From positions 101,302,179 to 101,366,178 of the forward strand of contig NC_066316.1 in NCBI RefSeq assembly GCF_022539315.1: a DNA stretch of 64,000 nt, in the 5' to 3' direction. Source of the DNA: Serinus canaria (Eukaryota > Chordata > Aves > Passeriformes > Fringillidae). The notes beneath the pieces are model-generated. The model worked only from the letters and a program-made list of their open reading frames with translations, ran no database searches and was not told the DNA's origin. Shown in pieces: positions 1-13,047 of this stretch. Both the position numbers and the translations under genes were made by a program. Position 1 is the stretch's first letter; each line of letters begins with the position of its first letter.

Positions 1-940
1 CTGCATAATCACAGGTTCCATGCTAATGTGAGAGTAGCCATCACTCAGAAAGGTCATGCCAAGGATAAATTAGCCCCAATTAATAACAAGTTGATGGGAA
101 ATTTTATTCTGAAAGTTCAGGTGACCAAATCCTCTTTTGATTCCCAGTGACACAGAAGAGGCTGCTACGACTGAGCTCAGGGGAGCTGCACAGGCAACTC
201 TCTGGAAAGCACTGGGAGGATAAAGGTGGTCAGCCATAAGTCTGAAAGGGGCTGAGGTTGATCTAAGCGGGGGAGGACCAGCTCTTATCTTCCCCAGAGC
301 AGTCAGAGAAGTGGTTAAAGTAGTGATTAGAAAATAGTAAGAAGAGGGCAAATCAATCTGCCCATCCCCCTCCCTGTTCTCCCAGCCTCCAGCTACTTTC
401 AGCCCAGTGATTTCCTGAACTGGATGTGGTTTTTATGCACTCATTAATTCTCAGTGGATTTCAGTTCTGTGAACTTACAGCGTCTCTCCTTTAATCCATG
501 GAAAATTTTAACCTCCAGATTCATTCCCTTGCTGTGAAAAACATCACATTTTTTTAGTAGTTAGTAAAAGTGAGTGCTGGCTCATGGCTTCAATGTGCCT
601 CAGTAATGCAAACAAGAATGGCATTACTTGGCAATAATTTTCCATGTCCCTGAGATGATTTGCTCTGATGGTCAGGGTCATTTTCCTCTCAGTCAAAACT
701 TTATTCCCATGAGGCAGCTGCCTGATTCTTACTAACTTTTTTTCCCATTAAAAAAAAAAAAAAATCACATCAAATTTGAATATCTTTCTTATCGGAGAAC
801 ATGGGATTTGTCCATATGACCCTTAGCCTATGCAGAGGTACCTGTGAGCTATATGAGCTCCTAAAGCAGATCAGTAGGAATGAATCTGCAGGAGAGAAAC
901 ACTTGGAGCTGAGGCCCTAAATCCTGACCCTGCAGAATTT

Positions 941-970
941 GGGAGAGAGAGAGAGGGAGGGAGGAAGGAA
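941..970. repeat. GA-rich simple repeat
   Basis: A short purine tract of GA and GGA units on the plus strand. It is an ordinary microsatellite-like tract with no function implied. Confidence 0.7.
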
Positions 971-2759
971 GCAATCCTGTGTCATGGCTGTCCCTAGGAG
1001 TGCACAGGGTGGGCTGCTTGAGCACATCTACCCATTTCCTGACAACCAGCATCTGATCTCCAAGACTATTCCAAAACACAGAGCAAGGTGTAGAAAGAGG
1101 GAACAATCCAGGTATGTTTCAAACGCTCATTCATGATACTAAGTAATGCAGACCAGGGTGCAGCATGAGTGAGGGAGCCTAACTGAGCAGACAAGGCACC
1201 CAGGCTGCCTTACCTGAGCTAAATCCCTTGGATCCTCTGCACAGCACCACTTTCCACTGTGCAGACACACGATGTGACAGCAGCTCTGCTCTCCTTCTCT
1301 CCTTCTGTTAAAGAAGGAGTTTGCACCACCTCACCTGGCAAAGTCTTGCAGAGTTTCATCGAAGTCAACAGTGTCTACCTGGAGCAGAATATCTCAACTG
1401 CTATTCAACAAAAGGGAAAAGGTCAAAGTTTCCTAGCAAAAATTATTCAATATGTTACAAGAAGAAAGATTTTTTCAAGGAAACACATCACGAGTTGGTT
1501 TGCCATATTTTTATATTCTGTGTTGTTCAGTGTCCTGAGATGAAACAGAAGAGTTAGGAAAGCAGGAGAGTTTAATAAAACCATCAAAAAAGAAATAGAG
1601 GGAGAATTTAAAGCTTCTGCTGAAAGACCCAGTTTCACACCAGCAAAACAACAGGCTTTTAATATATAAGTAACTAAATTATATGTTTCATTTTACCTGT
1701 GCTGAACACTACCCCAGAGCACAGTTGTGATGATTTAATCTCTTCTACTCTTTCACTTTTTAAAGGTGAATCAAACAGCATAAGTTATCAAAGATGCAAA
1801 CCTGACCCCCTGCGACTACATTACAATGCAGCACCACCTTCTGGCTATGGGAAAACTCTTAGTGGCCACTTTACCTACTCCATTCTTCAGGGGCATCTGT
1901 TTCTTAATTCTTTAGGGTGATTTGTTTTCACGGCTTCAGCTCTTCTACCTGTGGATGTTTTTAATAACAGCTGCTATTTTTCAAATAGAAGAGACATTTC
2001 TAACATGGAGCATTTGGAACTGTGCATCTCAGCCTTTAGTGAAGGAGCAATGTGTATGTTCATTTTTTATGATCTGTAATCACATGCTGGTCCTGGGAAA
2101 CATGCCACAAGGGCCCACATATGTGAGTAGTGGCAGCTGAAAGTGCATAATTCATGAAGGAAACATCAGGATAGGAGGAAATGGCATAAATAGCTGATTG
2201 GCTTGACACATCTTATATTTTTTCCAGGATTTATTTCCTTTAAAAGATGTGAGTTGTCTTTCAAAAAAGAAATGTGTAGACTGCCAAGTCATAAGGTTCT
2301 CTAGGTCGCTTACTTGTTTCTCTGAAAACAAAGGCATTCTTCTGTTTTCATTCTGATTTAATTAGAATGGCTTTTTTTACAGTATGTGGTCTTAGTTCTT
2401 CCAGGTCTCTACTCCTCCACAGTTTTATTCAACCCTATGGTGGGTCCACTTTGAAACAGAAAGGGCAGTTGAAACAACTTCATCTCAGAAGAAAATCCTA
2501 TAAATACTGTAATTGCTGCGTAGTTTAATCTGGTTTCTTAACCTCTGATTCAGCTTGGATAGGTCTTAGGGCACAAAAGAAACAAATCAGCCATTTCAAC
2601 TAAAGGCTTCATTTGGCACAAATCTGGACAAGGCTTAATGATAGAAGAAATTTTTAAAATAGAGAAATATTAGATGCTGCCCAAATTTCAGCTGGAAGAA
2701 AGAAAAAAACCATGATTACAAAGGCAAATTTAGTCACATTCAATCTCCAAGAACATTTT

Positions 2760-2834
2760 GTAGAAATATCACAAACAACAGTGTTCTCAGGGTATTTCTA
2801 CTAAAATAATGTGAGAAAGAACATTCTCACATTA
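2760..2834. repeat. Two adjacent inverted repeats (hairpins)
   Basis: The first arm, 2760-2770, pairs with 2791-2801 at 10 of 11 positions across a 20-nt loop. The second arm, 2807-2817 (TAATGTGAGAA), pairs perfectly with 2824-2834 (TTCTCACATTA) across a 6-nt loop. Only five bases separate the two hairpins. No transposon or known RNA family is recognised. Confidence 0.7.
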
Positions 2835-3589
2835 CTTCCAGTCAAAATGCCATAAAAATGCACACTTGATAGCAAGCATTCTCATAACATTTTAACAGCA
2901 AAGACCTCAAGGAAACATTTTCTCATGACATTTCCTCTGGAAGAGGGTGGAGCTGGAGAGTTCTATACTCCTCCACTCCCACCAGCATGGGAATGTCTCA
3001 GGGGTGAGCTCTCCAGTGAGAGCAGCAGGGCAAGGATTGCAGAGTACAGAGAGGAGCAGAAAATCTGATGGGCTTCCCTCTGCAATGAGAGCACTTGCAA
3101 GAGAGGAAAGACTCCTCCATCCAAAATAAAGTGACAGAAGAAAGGTCATGATAATTATATTACCTACCCCAGGATAACTCAAGGATGAGCTTATGTATAC
3201 ATCTGTATTTTCAACATAATACTCCCCATTAAAGTATGCATATGAGACAGAAAGCAGGAGGGGGAAGGAAAGATACTTTGATTTGGTTTTTTTGAGGGGT
3301 ATTTTAAAGGGTTTTAAGTGAAAACTCTCCATGGGGAGTTTTCATGAAAATTTTTCTGTGGAACCAAGTTGTCTGCACTGGCAGTCTGAAAGAAATGAAA
3401 TTTCAGCTTACTCAGACAAGAAAGAGACATGGTCCCTACTAAGTCAACGGGATAAGTCACAGGACACCCACACTAACTTGTCCGCTGCAATTTGAGCTTA
3501 CATCATTCTGGTGATGTAGGAAATCCTCAGTTCCCTCTTTCAGGAGTCCTTGACTTCTCAGGGGTTTTACAAAGTCAGGCCAAGAGGGG

Positions 3590-3700
3590 TTCTGAGCAGC
3601 CTGGTCCCCTTGCAGATGCCGCTACTCGCTGCAGGGAGGTTGGACTAGATGATCTTTGAAGGCTCCTTCTAACCCACACTGTTGTGGATGTCAGTGATCC
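3590..3700 (+). mobile_element. CR1 LINE fragment (3' end)
   Basis: The text around GGTTGGACTAGATGATCTTT followed by CTTCTAACCCACACT matches the conserved 3' end of avian CR1 non-LTR retrotransposons. The copy is diverged and truncated at its 5' side, as CR1 insertions usually are, so only the last hundred or so bases survive. It is a dead copy. The left boundary is approximate. Confidence 0.85.
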
Positions 3701-4973
3701 TAATTTCAGATGCCTCTGAGAGACACTTCAGTGAGCAGAATGGTCAGCAATAATTTCAGCTTATTTCTCCCACCCAGCTACTGTACTTCAGCTGCCAGAT
3801 GGAAGCAATGAACCCAAGAAAGGACAGGAGAGCTTGGTCTTTCTGAGCGTTTCTCTCTTGAGAGATTCAACTTAGACATATAAGAACAGAAGAAGTTGCT
3901 TCTCCTGGAGGACAGTTCATGAGGTAACCCCACATGAATAAATATGAGAAGAATAATGTAATGAACTGAAAATCAGGATCCCCCTTTTGTTTATAGACCA
4001 GACAAGAGAAAGCAGAAATGAAACACTGCTATGTAAATTTTCTTCAGCTATGTCTTACATTGTGTCCAGAGTCAGTCCATCAAAAGTTCTTTTATTAACT
4101 CAAGGTTTTTTCAGAGGTTCTATAGTTTCCCTAACTGTTGTGGTTTATTTGGGGGCAGCTATTTATTTATTTATTTGTTTGTTTTGTTTCACTTAAACGT
4201 CTGTGTATGTGGTAAGCAGAGAGCAGTGCCTGGATGTGGGGTGTGGAGGAGAAAACTCTGCCTGTAGCAATTCCACATTGCCCTTGAACAGGAGTAGAAT
4301 AGACTGAGCTGCCTGAACACTCGTCTCTGGTCACTGGTCACTGAGGTAATAGAGTGTGTGGTAGGGGAACACCACAAACTTATTTCCTTTCCCTGCTAGA
4401 TGTTTTCTACATGCTTAAAGTCAATATAAAAAAGAACGTCCAACTTAAAGTGCTCCTAATACAACACGGTGGTAGCTATACCCCCTTGAGTAGCTTAACT
4501 CTGACATTTGCCTGATGTATTCTTCAGATGAAAGCAAGGACCTCCTGCAGCTGGCAGACAGAGATGATTTGCTCGGAGAAAAAAATTATCCTAATATCTA
4601 AAATTAAGGATTGGTTGAAATAAAAACAGAAAAAAAGAGGAATTTCATGAACTAGAGGATTCATTTTCAGGATGAAAAGACCTTTGAGATGGAAAATACA
4701 AGCTTTATCCATGCTATATACATACTGAGATACATGTATATCTCAGCTGGTACTTATGCTGATACAATACTCTATTTTTATGATGAATAAGGGGTTAATA
4801 CCATGCCAGTGATCTAAAATGTTAGTACATTGCATATACACATCATACTGTGTGCATTACCTTTGCTTAGGTTTCAGAGAAAGAGCACGCAATGTAAAAA
4901 TATGCAGATGTGTTTAACAAGCAATATGATCCCTCTTTAAAGTAGAAATAAATGGCATTTAGAGCTGTTAATT
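3701..4973. other. AT-rich unique non-coding sequence
   Basis: No gene, RNA or repeat recognised apart from a short TTTA-rich run near 4160-4180. Confidence 0.5.
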
Positions 4974-5186
4974 GAATCATAGAATGGTTTGTGTTGAAAT
5001 GGATGTTAAAAATCATTTCATTCCAGCCCCCCTTATCATGGGCCACGACACCTTCCTGGACCAGGTTGCTCCAAGCCCTCCCATCCAACCTGGCATTGAA
5101 GAGATGGGACATTCATCACTACTCTGGGGAAACAGTGCTTCACAATGTTCACAGTAAAGAATTTCTTCCTCTTACTATTAATAACA
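4974..5186 (-). mobile_element. CR1 LINE fragment (3' end, minus strand)
   Basis: It opens with GAATCATAGAATGGTTTGTG, the reverse complement of the CR1 terminal repeat region. It continues through the 'ACCTTCCTGGACCAGGTTGCTC' region and 'CCATCCAACCTGGCATTGAA', all hallmarks of avian CR1. The far end fades near the 'AATTTCTTCCT' box. It is 5'-truncated and diverged. Confidence 0.9.
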
Positions 5187-8100
5187 CAGAATTTATCCCG
5201 TAGCCATATAATTAGTAACCACATCACTAATGGAAGTTACATTTCTTTGTTTTAATACTTCAGATACTAAACTGCTCAAAACTATTAGCTAGCCCAGGTT
5301 CTTGAGAAATTATAATATTTAACTTGTTTGCTGCATAAGCAAAATTGAACTGAGAGTAAAAGTTCATCATGCTTATACTATGTATAGAATGAGGCAGTCC
5401 CCAGACATTCAAATATACAGTTCAGGTTGTAAACAGTGACTGCCAAATCAAATTGCACTGTTCTAGTTTTATAGCTGGCAGGGCGAGAGGAGGAGGAAAT
5501 ATAGACAACAGAACAGATCTAAGGTGTCTTTTTAAATTTAATGGAGACAGACATCTGGAGTTTGTCCTGCAGAGAAATGGGCCAAGAGTAGTCTTCCTTC
5601 CCAGTAAGTGGTTTCTTTCAGTATGTGTGACTTTGAAAAAAAAGAAATGGTACGTGGGAGTACACATAGCATTCAATGACTTGAAGTGTTCTTTATTTGA
5701 ATGTATTTGAAGCCTCAGCAAAATTGTATAAACAAACAAACGGAAGAAAGTGCTCTTGCCTCAATGATCTCCCAAATTTAGATGGCTCTTTCATGCTCAT
5801 ATGTTCAAGTAGGAGCAAACTAGTAGAAATCTTTCTCTCTTTGTGCAGAGTATAGGAATCAAATCTTTCCTAAAGTTTCAAAACTGCTTTTTGAAATCTG
5901 ATTTAGTTTATTTGCTTGTTTTTTTCAAGAAACATTCACATGACAGTTTTTCCTGCTCCATGAAGTGAGGGATTTAAAACAAAAACAAAGAAAAAGACAA
6001 AAAAAAAAAATCAAAATGTTCGTAGCAGTTTTCCACCTTTAGTATGGTAACAGCCAATGTGTCATTTATAGAGGATTTAGAGCATAATAGTTCAATTTAT
6101 AATTAAAGCTGGTGGTAGGCAATAAAGTATATGTGTTCAGAGACAGGGGTTATAGAGGGTATCTCCTCTAGAGTGTTTCAACCCCAAATTCTCAGTCTGA
6201 GTATTAAGAGAATAATCCCTATGGTTTTTCTAGCATCCCATTTGTCTTTAGTGGGGTTTTGTTACTTGTACTATCTGCATAGACTTTTAGAGATGGGGTC
6301 CTAAAATCATCTGCAAGGTGTTTAAGAAACCCTCACTTCATTTTAAAAGGCTGACATCATCTCCCATTAATTTCACCCATATATCGTTAATGGCAATTCC
6401 AGAATTGCCATTACTAAAATATAAATGCATTCTTCAGTAATTCTTCAGTAAGCTCTGCCTCAAATTTAAAGCAAGTGCAGCTTGATGTCATTGATACTGA
6501 ATATCTGGAAGTCCACAGAAATTCCTGTTTGTCTCAACAGTGTAAGGGTAGTTCATGAAAGAGTCAGCCTTGTTCTGTAATGCTACTTGAAGTGTTGCTC
6601 CAGTGAATGGCTGGTAATTAGAAATCATTAAAAAGCTGAGATAAAAAAAGAACGTTTGTGAGCGAACATAATCATATTAATAAGAAATAGAAAGACATGA
6701 GGAAGCTGTTTGGAATTTAAACTGAAGTTCTTGAATGTTATTTCTGCAGTATTTGATGAGCTCTGATTAACTGGATAAAATTATCAAATGGAAAAAATCC
6801 AGCTGGAAATGATGACTGCGAACTTAGTGATGAATCTCTCAAGAATACATTGTCTCCATCTTTCCAGGCATAGAAAATCTGTGAGCTGTGCAGCCAGTGA
6901 TCTATCTATTCAGGAATTCTTTACCCCTTGTTTAATTACCTAGATCGTTTAACTGCATTATTTCATATTTCAAGTGCTGCTTTTCATATCTCTCTTTGTA
7001 GTCATTGAAAAAAGTCTTTTGTGCAACATCCTGTGTTCCTTTCTGGTTGGACTCGTAACCGTAGTAAGAATAATTCTTCATTAAATTTTTGACAAGTCTA
7101 AATTTTATTCCCCCACTACCTCGCTGGAAGCAGAGGGACTGTTCATGGGAATGTTTTCTCAGCAGTGTGAGGGAAGGCTCTGTATCCTGGCAGTGCCGAT
7201 AGCTTGTCAGGATGCGGCTGCTCTGACATGATTAATACAAGCTCATGTTGCTGAGCAACCCTAATGAAGCTGAGGATAATCAACCCACCACTTGCACACA
7301 TCTCTGGACTTGTACTTCCCCGTGTGTTTTCTGTCATCCAAATCCTGGGCTGTGTGAGGGTACCTGAATTAGCCCTGGAATGTGACATAAAGGAGCCAAC
7401 GGAGAAAGTTGGAGAAACTGATTAAAGGATTTAAGATTTCAAAGGCCGTGATCCATCTGGATTGGCTGTTGAAGAGGGTGAGGGTGTCCAGAGATGGCAG
7501 AAGAAGGATCCCGACCTTCCTGACCCTTTAGTGAAAAGAAGGGATGAGAAAGCAAATGTTGTGTTCATTTGTTTATTTTTCTTTGTGTGATTTAGACAAG
7601 GAGAAGGGAATAGAGCTCTCTGGGTGGTCCTGAAGCTGGTTTCCTCATGAAACTGGGAGAAGGTTCCCCTTTTAAACATTGTTGTGAATGGGTGATGGGA
7701 GAAAGAATTTAAGCTTAAATTTTTTGTATTTCAACGCAGTTTTTCTCTACCTTTCTTCATGGATGGTCCATGGTTCTGCTAAAACAGCTTCACTTAGCTC
7801 AGAGATGAGCTTGCTGGAAAAACGTCCCACTTCTATATTTGATGAGGATCCGAGACCAGTCATTGAGAGACAAGGAAAAGTTACAGTTGCTGGCCTTTCA
7901 CCATTTTACACAAGTATGCCTGCGGTGCAGTGACACAATGTCATCTCAATCCTCTACAAAGTTTTATGTTATAATGACTAACAAAAGAGAAAAAAAAAAG
8001 TAGGAAAAAAAAATTTCGTAGGATTAGTTTCCCGTTCCTGGGAATTTTTATTCCATTCATGAAATGACTGAAGAATTTCTGTGTCTCACTCACCAGACAA

Positions 8101-10484
8101 CCAGATGGGCAGTACTGCTCCACTGTCCCATTCCTGTTCAGTATCCTTTCCAGAGTCACCTGAGTTCTCCTTTTTCAGTGTTTTTCTATTTCATGGCACC
8201 CAGGAAAATTGGGTGCTGAGGACATCCTGGTGGACATGCCATGCACTGTCACATGCAGAGGGACTGGGATGGATGCCTACCTCTCCTAGGTGAAGCCAAT
8301 AACTGTCTGTGTCAGTGGGATGGCAAGGACCAGATGGAGCATGCTCATCCCTCTGATTACTCAGTCAGGACCCTGTAGATGTAAATGCTGCAGAGCCTGT
8401 CTCAGTCCTGGCAGATTTTCAAGGACAAAGATATTCCCCATTAAACCTGTGGGAAAATAGCCATGTGAATTAATGCTTTGATTCTCAGGGGAATCATTGT
8501 AAATATTCCAGCTCTTTCTGTTCCAAATGTGGATGTGTGATAGATACAGTGGCATGTTTCCTTAGAAAACTGAGTGCTGCCATCCCAAGAAGACAGTCCA
8601 GTGGCCCCATGTATTCTGTTTCTTCTTATGCTTGGGCTTCTTTTGCTAAACACTGGGAAATGAAAACATTCTGTACAACATCAGCTCTCAAAGGTTTTGG
8701 TGTGGGAAACCACAATATGCCATGAATTCTTTTTTGTATATGTGCATATTTTGTATCCAGCAGTCAGTGTTCATAATGTGACACAGAACTTTATGAGGTG
8801 AAACATGCTTGTTGAGATCTAAACTTTGAAACTTGGTGTCCCAGGTCTTTTTCTGGGATGTCCTTCAAAAATAGTTTGGGATAGCAGAGATTTCAGAACA
8901 CTCATCATGTGCATTGGTGGCTGTAGTCTGAGGAACATTGGGATACATTCATATTTTTTAATCCCATGTAAATCCATTCACTTTAGTAAAACAGCAGTAA
9001 TTTACGGGAGGAAAAATTTTGACTATCTGTGATAAAAGGTTGCAAATGGTAAGTAAATAATTTCATGAAGAGCCATTGTGCTTGGGGTTGTATAGACATA
9101 TGATGTCAATAAATCACTGTATATTATACAGCAAAACTCTTGAGCATATAGATCATTATGACATTGCAAAACAGAACTGCTGTTGTCTTGGTAGATGAGT
9201 CAATGTTGGGTTTTTAATTCCCTTCTGCTGCTGGCTAAAATCTTTTCGAGGAATATAAATATCAGATGGCTACATGTGAAGATTATGAAATGCAAAAATT
9301 TGTGAGTTATTCTGTTTAACATGAAAGAAATATTTTGAAATGCACCAGTAGACCATAAAGGACTTTATAACTGTTTTTTTTAAAAAATGAAATTAAACAT
9401 TGGAAAAGAAAGGTAAATCTTTCATATTTCCCTCTCTCTGGACAATGGAAACCAAACTTCTTGTTTAGGGTTAGGGACTATTTGAACAGCATTGATGACA
9501 AAGGAGTGCAGGTACCACAGGTCCTTGTCACCTCAGCAGTCAGGAGAGAGGGCAGCCTGCTGCACAGTGTTGCACAGAAACTGAGAACACATTTTGAGCT
9601 CTGTTTAATTGCAACTCAGATGAGTCATGGGCCCTTGGTCCTCACTTCCTAATTCTGGAAGCAAAAAATAAACACTTGTTTGAGGCCACTCTTTAAAAGT
9701 AGCCTCAAACATAGTAACCATAGCTAATTGTAAATGACTTTTATTTATTGACAGTTTGCATAGTTCAGAGAGGAATTACTAATATATCACAGACCTTTTA
9801 GCTAGAAATAAGCATGCTCAAGGCAGACAGCTGTTTTTGGTGTCAGCTGGGAAAAATGCCCCAACCACTCATGTTTGATGAACAAACATTCTTTCTTGAT
9901 TGTCTACACTCATACCCATCTGTTGGGATGGCATGATGCCCAGGCAGAAGCTGGGCAAAACTTTTGCCTTGGGCATTAACAGTGAGCAACAATAGGTTTA
10001 GATGGGCAGTATGAGTAACAGTGCATATAAAATGTCTCAAGCTTCAATTCTGTGCCAAGCATGGCACAAAAGCTTAGAAACAAATGTCTCCTCATACATC
10101 ATTTGGGATTACTGAGTCCCCAAAAGCAAATATTACCTAAAAAGAGCCTGTGTTCTGGGGTCACCAATATATCACATACAAGTTGGTGTTCAGCTAAAAG
10201 TGATTGCCTTGTTAGAGGAGAACACTGAGGCTGGAGCACACTGTGTGACAAGGTGGGGATAGACACTGCCTGTGTAGACAAATGCTAACTACACAGCCAG
10301 GAAATTCACTTTAGAAGCACAGGACCAGCTGCTGTCTCAAGCAAATGGTCTGCATTTCCTGGAAAACATGCAGTCAGCAAAAGATTAAGAACCTGGTTAG
10401 CCAGCAACTAAAAGGACATGAAAATAAGGAGAGAGAGCAACATGAGATAAAAGCACCAATCAATAAAAAGAGAATTTATAGAAA

Positions 10485-10545
10485 TGTATATTCTATATAA
10501 TAGATATAGATAGATGTATATGTATATATACATATATATAGATGT
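10485..10545. repeat. AT-rich microsatellite (TATAGA/TATA)
   Basis: Interrupted TATAGATA and TATATA units. They include the perfect 12-bp palindrome TGTATATATACA at 10521-10532. Confidence 0.8.
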
Positions 10546-11906
10546 GATGCCAGTGATTTAGATGAAACTATAAAGCTTTTTTCTCTTTCAATAAACCTAT
10601 GGGGCAGAGCTATTCAATTTTAAAGCTAGTTTTACTAAATCTAGAAATAGATACTTTCAAAATATAGGGACTCACACAGAGCATGACAGGGTGAACTCTT
10701 TCCTGTAATTGTGTTCTACATCTACAGATATTTAATGTTTTTTTCTGAGCTACAGCAGAGTCTATAGAGAAGAGCTTGAGCTGTCTCCTTCTTCCATCAC
10801 CTCCTCCATGCCTGGCTCTCTGTGTGTAGTTCTCAGCACTCAATCTCCTCTCAAGCATCAGACTCTCTGCAAGCTGTCACTGGCCTTGCTCCTACCACCT
10901 CTCACACTCTAGAAGTTTGTTCCAGGTTGTGCTAATAAGACTCAACTTTAATAGTCTATGCACATCCTATCACTCCTAAAGGAGACATAAGCTCTTCCTT
11001 TCTCCACAGGGCAGGGAAAAAAACATCCAGAGTAGCCATAAAAATGATTTAGGACAAGTCAGAACACGTAAATAGTGAGCAAATAAAGAAAATATATTGA
11101 ATGTTAACATATTTACAGAGTTCTAAATAATTTAGTAAAGTTAGAAAGGCACCTTTCCTTGTTCATATAGTTCTTACATCTGTTCAATCCATGTGAAGGG
11201 AAGGTAGTCTGTGCTGTATTTCCAGAAGAGACAAAAGTATTGGAAATTTCTAAAAATGAGTTCTGAGTCCAAATTCTGTGTCCAAATGTGTTTGCTACAG
11301 ATTTTTTTTCAAACTTATTTAGCTTCTCCAAAGTGCATACATACTCTTTCACAGCATACATGTGAAAATATTACTCCCATCCTGAACTTCCAACAGTCTC
11401 CAGTTTCAGTTTTACTGAATTAATTGAGGGCTGGCTATGTGTAAGTGCATTTCGTTGCTAGGTTGGTTGTCAACCTGATTTGTTTGAAGATGTGTTTAAA
11501 AAAATTGCAAGGAGGAACATGTTCATGCTGTTTTGCAAACAATTTTTTCAGCTCGGCTGTATCTTTTGTGGATTTCTGGGATTCTGATCTCATATGTTGA
11601 CAGGCACAACAGAATGTTTTGAATATTATTTAAAGAAGTTATTAAGTGCTCTACTTCATTATGTGCAAATTCTTATATTACAGTTCAGTTTCTATCATGT
11701 CTGAGTGCCTCCTGTCTGCATTACACAGTGCAACAGCATTGGCCACATGCAATTCTTTCATCCTATCCTAACAACAAGTCACATGCACTAACTCTGAGAG
11801 ATAATGGTTTTTTCTCACATATATTTTCTTTCACATATAGAAGTCTGTGGACATCTGTGCAGACATATGTAAATATTGCTCTCTGACTGTGCAGAGATGA
11901 CTACTT

Positions 11907-11934
11907 TAAATAAATAAATAAATAAATAAATAAA
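11907..11934. repeat. (AAAT)n microsatellite
   Basis: About seven uninterrupted TAAA units on the plus strand. Confidence 0.9.
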
Positions 11935-11994
11935 CTTTGCATTTGAAGGCAACTGTGAAATCAACACTGACCTGTACTTAAAGAGTTGTAGTAA

Positions 11995-12049
11995 TTTTTT
12001 AGGGTTTTTTTTGTTTGTTTTTTCTTTTTTTTTTTTGTTTTGTTTTTTG
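11995..12049. repeat. T-rich low-complexity tract
   Basis: A run of T interrupted by single G and C bases, with TTTG-like units. Confidence 0.8.
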
Positions 12050-12428
12050 CTGTGGTTTCCATGACATAATAATCTTCTAAAGACAAAACAATGTCCTGAG
12101 CATCTTTTAACAAAAATTACAGCTCAGCAATTTGACTGCACCTTGCTAGGAAATGCCTGCTGGGCTCAGTTTGACAGGAGCAGGGCTGCTCTTGGAGAGC
12201 TGTAAACAAGGACGTGAGCCCAGAATCTTGGCTTTGAACTTCAGTTGATACAAACTAGGGGCTGAGTGTACAGAGCTGTTCCTTCTGCAGCGTGGGCTCT
12301 TGTGGGCCTGCAGAGACAGCTCTGAATCTTTCCAAAGGAGTTTCTTGTGGAAGGTTCTTTGGGAGCAGCGTGTGCACAGGCAGAGCGCTCGACTCGGCGA
12401 GGATCCTGGGTGCTGAGAGAAACCAGCT

Positions 12429-13047
12429 TGTTGGGGTCTCCAGCTGGTCAGAGTGACCCCGAGAAAAGTTCTGAAGTCTTCCTTCCCAGCCTAGCAACTG
12501 AAGAAGGAGTCAGGGCTCTTCATTCCTCGGTCTCAAGGTTGTTTATTGTGTCTTATCTATAAAATTCTTTCTCCTGACCTGCCCAGGTCCGCTCAGCAGG
12601 ACAGTCAGAGGCACTCTGCCTGCCCCCAGGGCGGTGTTATCTGTTTATACTAAAAACTATATCTACAATATTTACAATTACTTTCCAATACCTATCACCT
12701 ATGTTAGACAGTGAGCTTCTACTCTGAACCAATCTAAAAGTGCCAACATCACCAGTGAAGATGGAGGTAGAGAAGAAGAAAGGCTAGACATGCCCAAATC
12801 CCTCCATCTTGTCCCCCCAAAACCCTATACTAAAAATCCCAAAACCTACATTTACACCCTGTGATAACTTTATTATTACACTATTTAAACTGCTGTGGCT
12901 TTTAGGTCTGCATGTAAAGGTGGCAATTTGTTCCATGGCTCCCAATCAAACCCACTGGTGTTCTGGGCTGTGTGCCAGGGTCTCTGAGCCCCCTGCCAGG
13001 GGTCCTGGCAACTCCAGACTCCCAAAGGGATGTCCTGAGTTCCAACA
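12429..13047 (-). mobile_element. Solo LTR of an endogenous retrovirus (copy A)
   Basis: A 619-bp LTR read on the minus strand. Its plus-strand edges are TGTTGGGG at the left and TTCCAACA at the right, forming the TG..CA inverted termini of retroviral LTRs. The 6-bp sequence CCAGCT flanks it on both sides (12423-12428 and 13048-13053), a perfect target-site duplication. A minus-strand TATAA (12645-12649) lies upstream of an AATAAA polyadenylation signal (12542-12547), giving a U3-R-U5 order. No gag, pol or env remains beside it, so it is a solo LTR left by recombination between two LTRs. It is the same family as copy B at 35.5 kb in opposite orientation. A 6-bp duplication fits class II (ERVK-like) integration. 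Confidence 0.9.

Larger units (their letters stand above)
1..3589. other. AT-rich unique non-coding sequence
   Basis: No recognisable gene. Open frames here are short (the longest about 140 codons, minus strand near 2.9-3.3 kb), have no known motif and overlap one another on both strands as chance frames do. The stretch holds a 15-A run (750-764), a GA/GGA-rich tract (about 941-970) and a pair of adjacent hairpins (2760-2834), listed separately. It may be intergenic or intronic. Confidence 0.6.
5187..12422. other. AT-rich unique non-coding sequence
   Basis: About 7.2 kb without a recognisable gene or large repeat. Open frames are all under about 105 codons and lack known motifs. It contains an AT-rich microsatellite (10.5 kb), an AAAT array (11.9 kb) and a T-rich low-complexity tract (12.0 kb). 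GC rises in the last 300 bases before the LTR. Confidence 0.55.

Noticed and set aside
9466..9478. TTAGGGTTAGGG-like text resembling an interstitial telomere repeat.
   Set aside because: Only two units, which is expected by chance.
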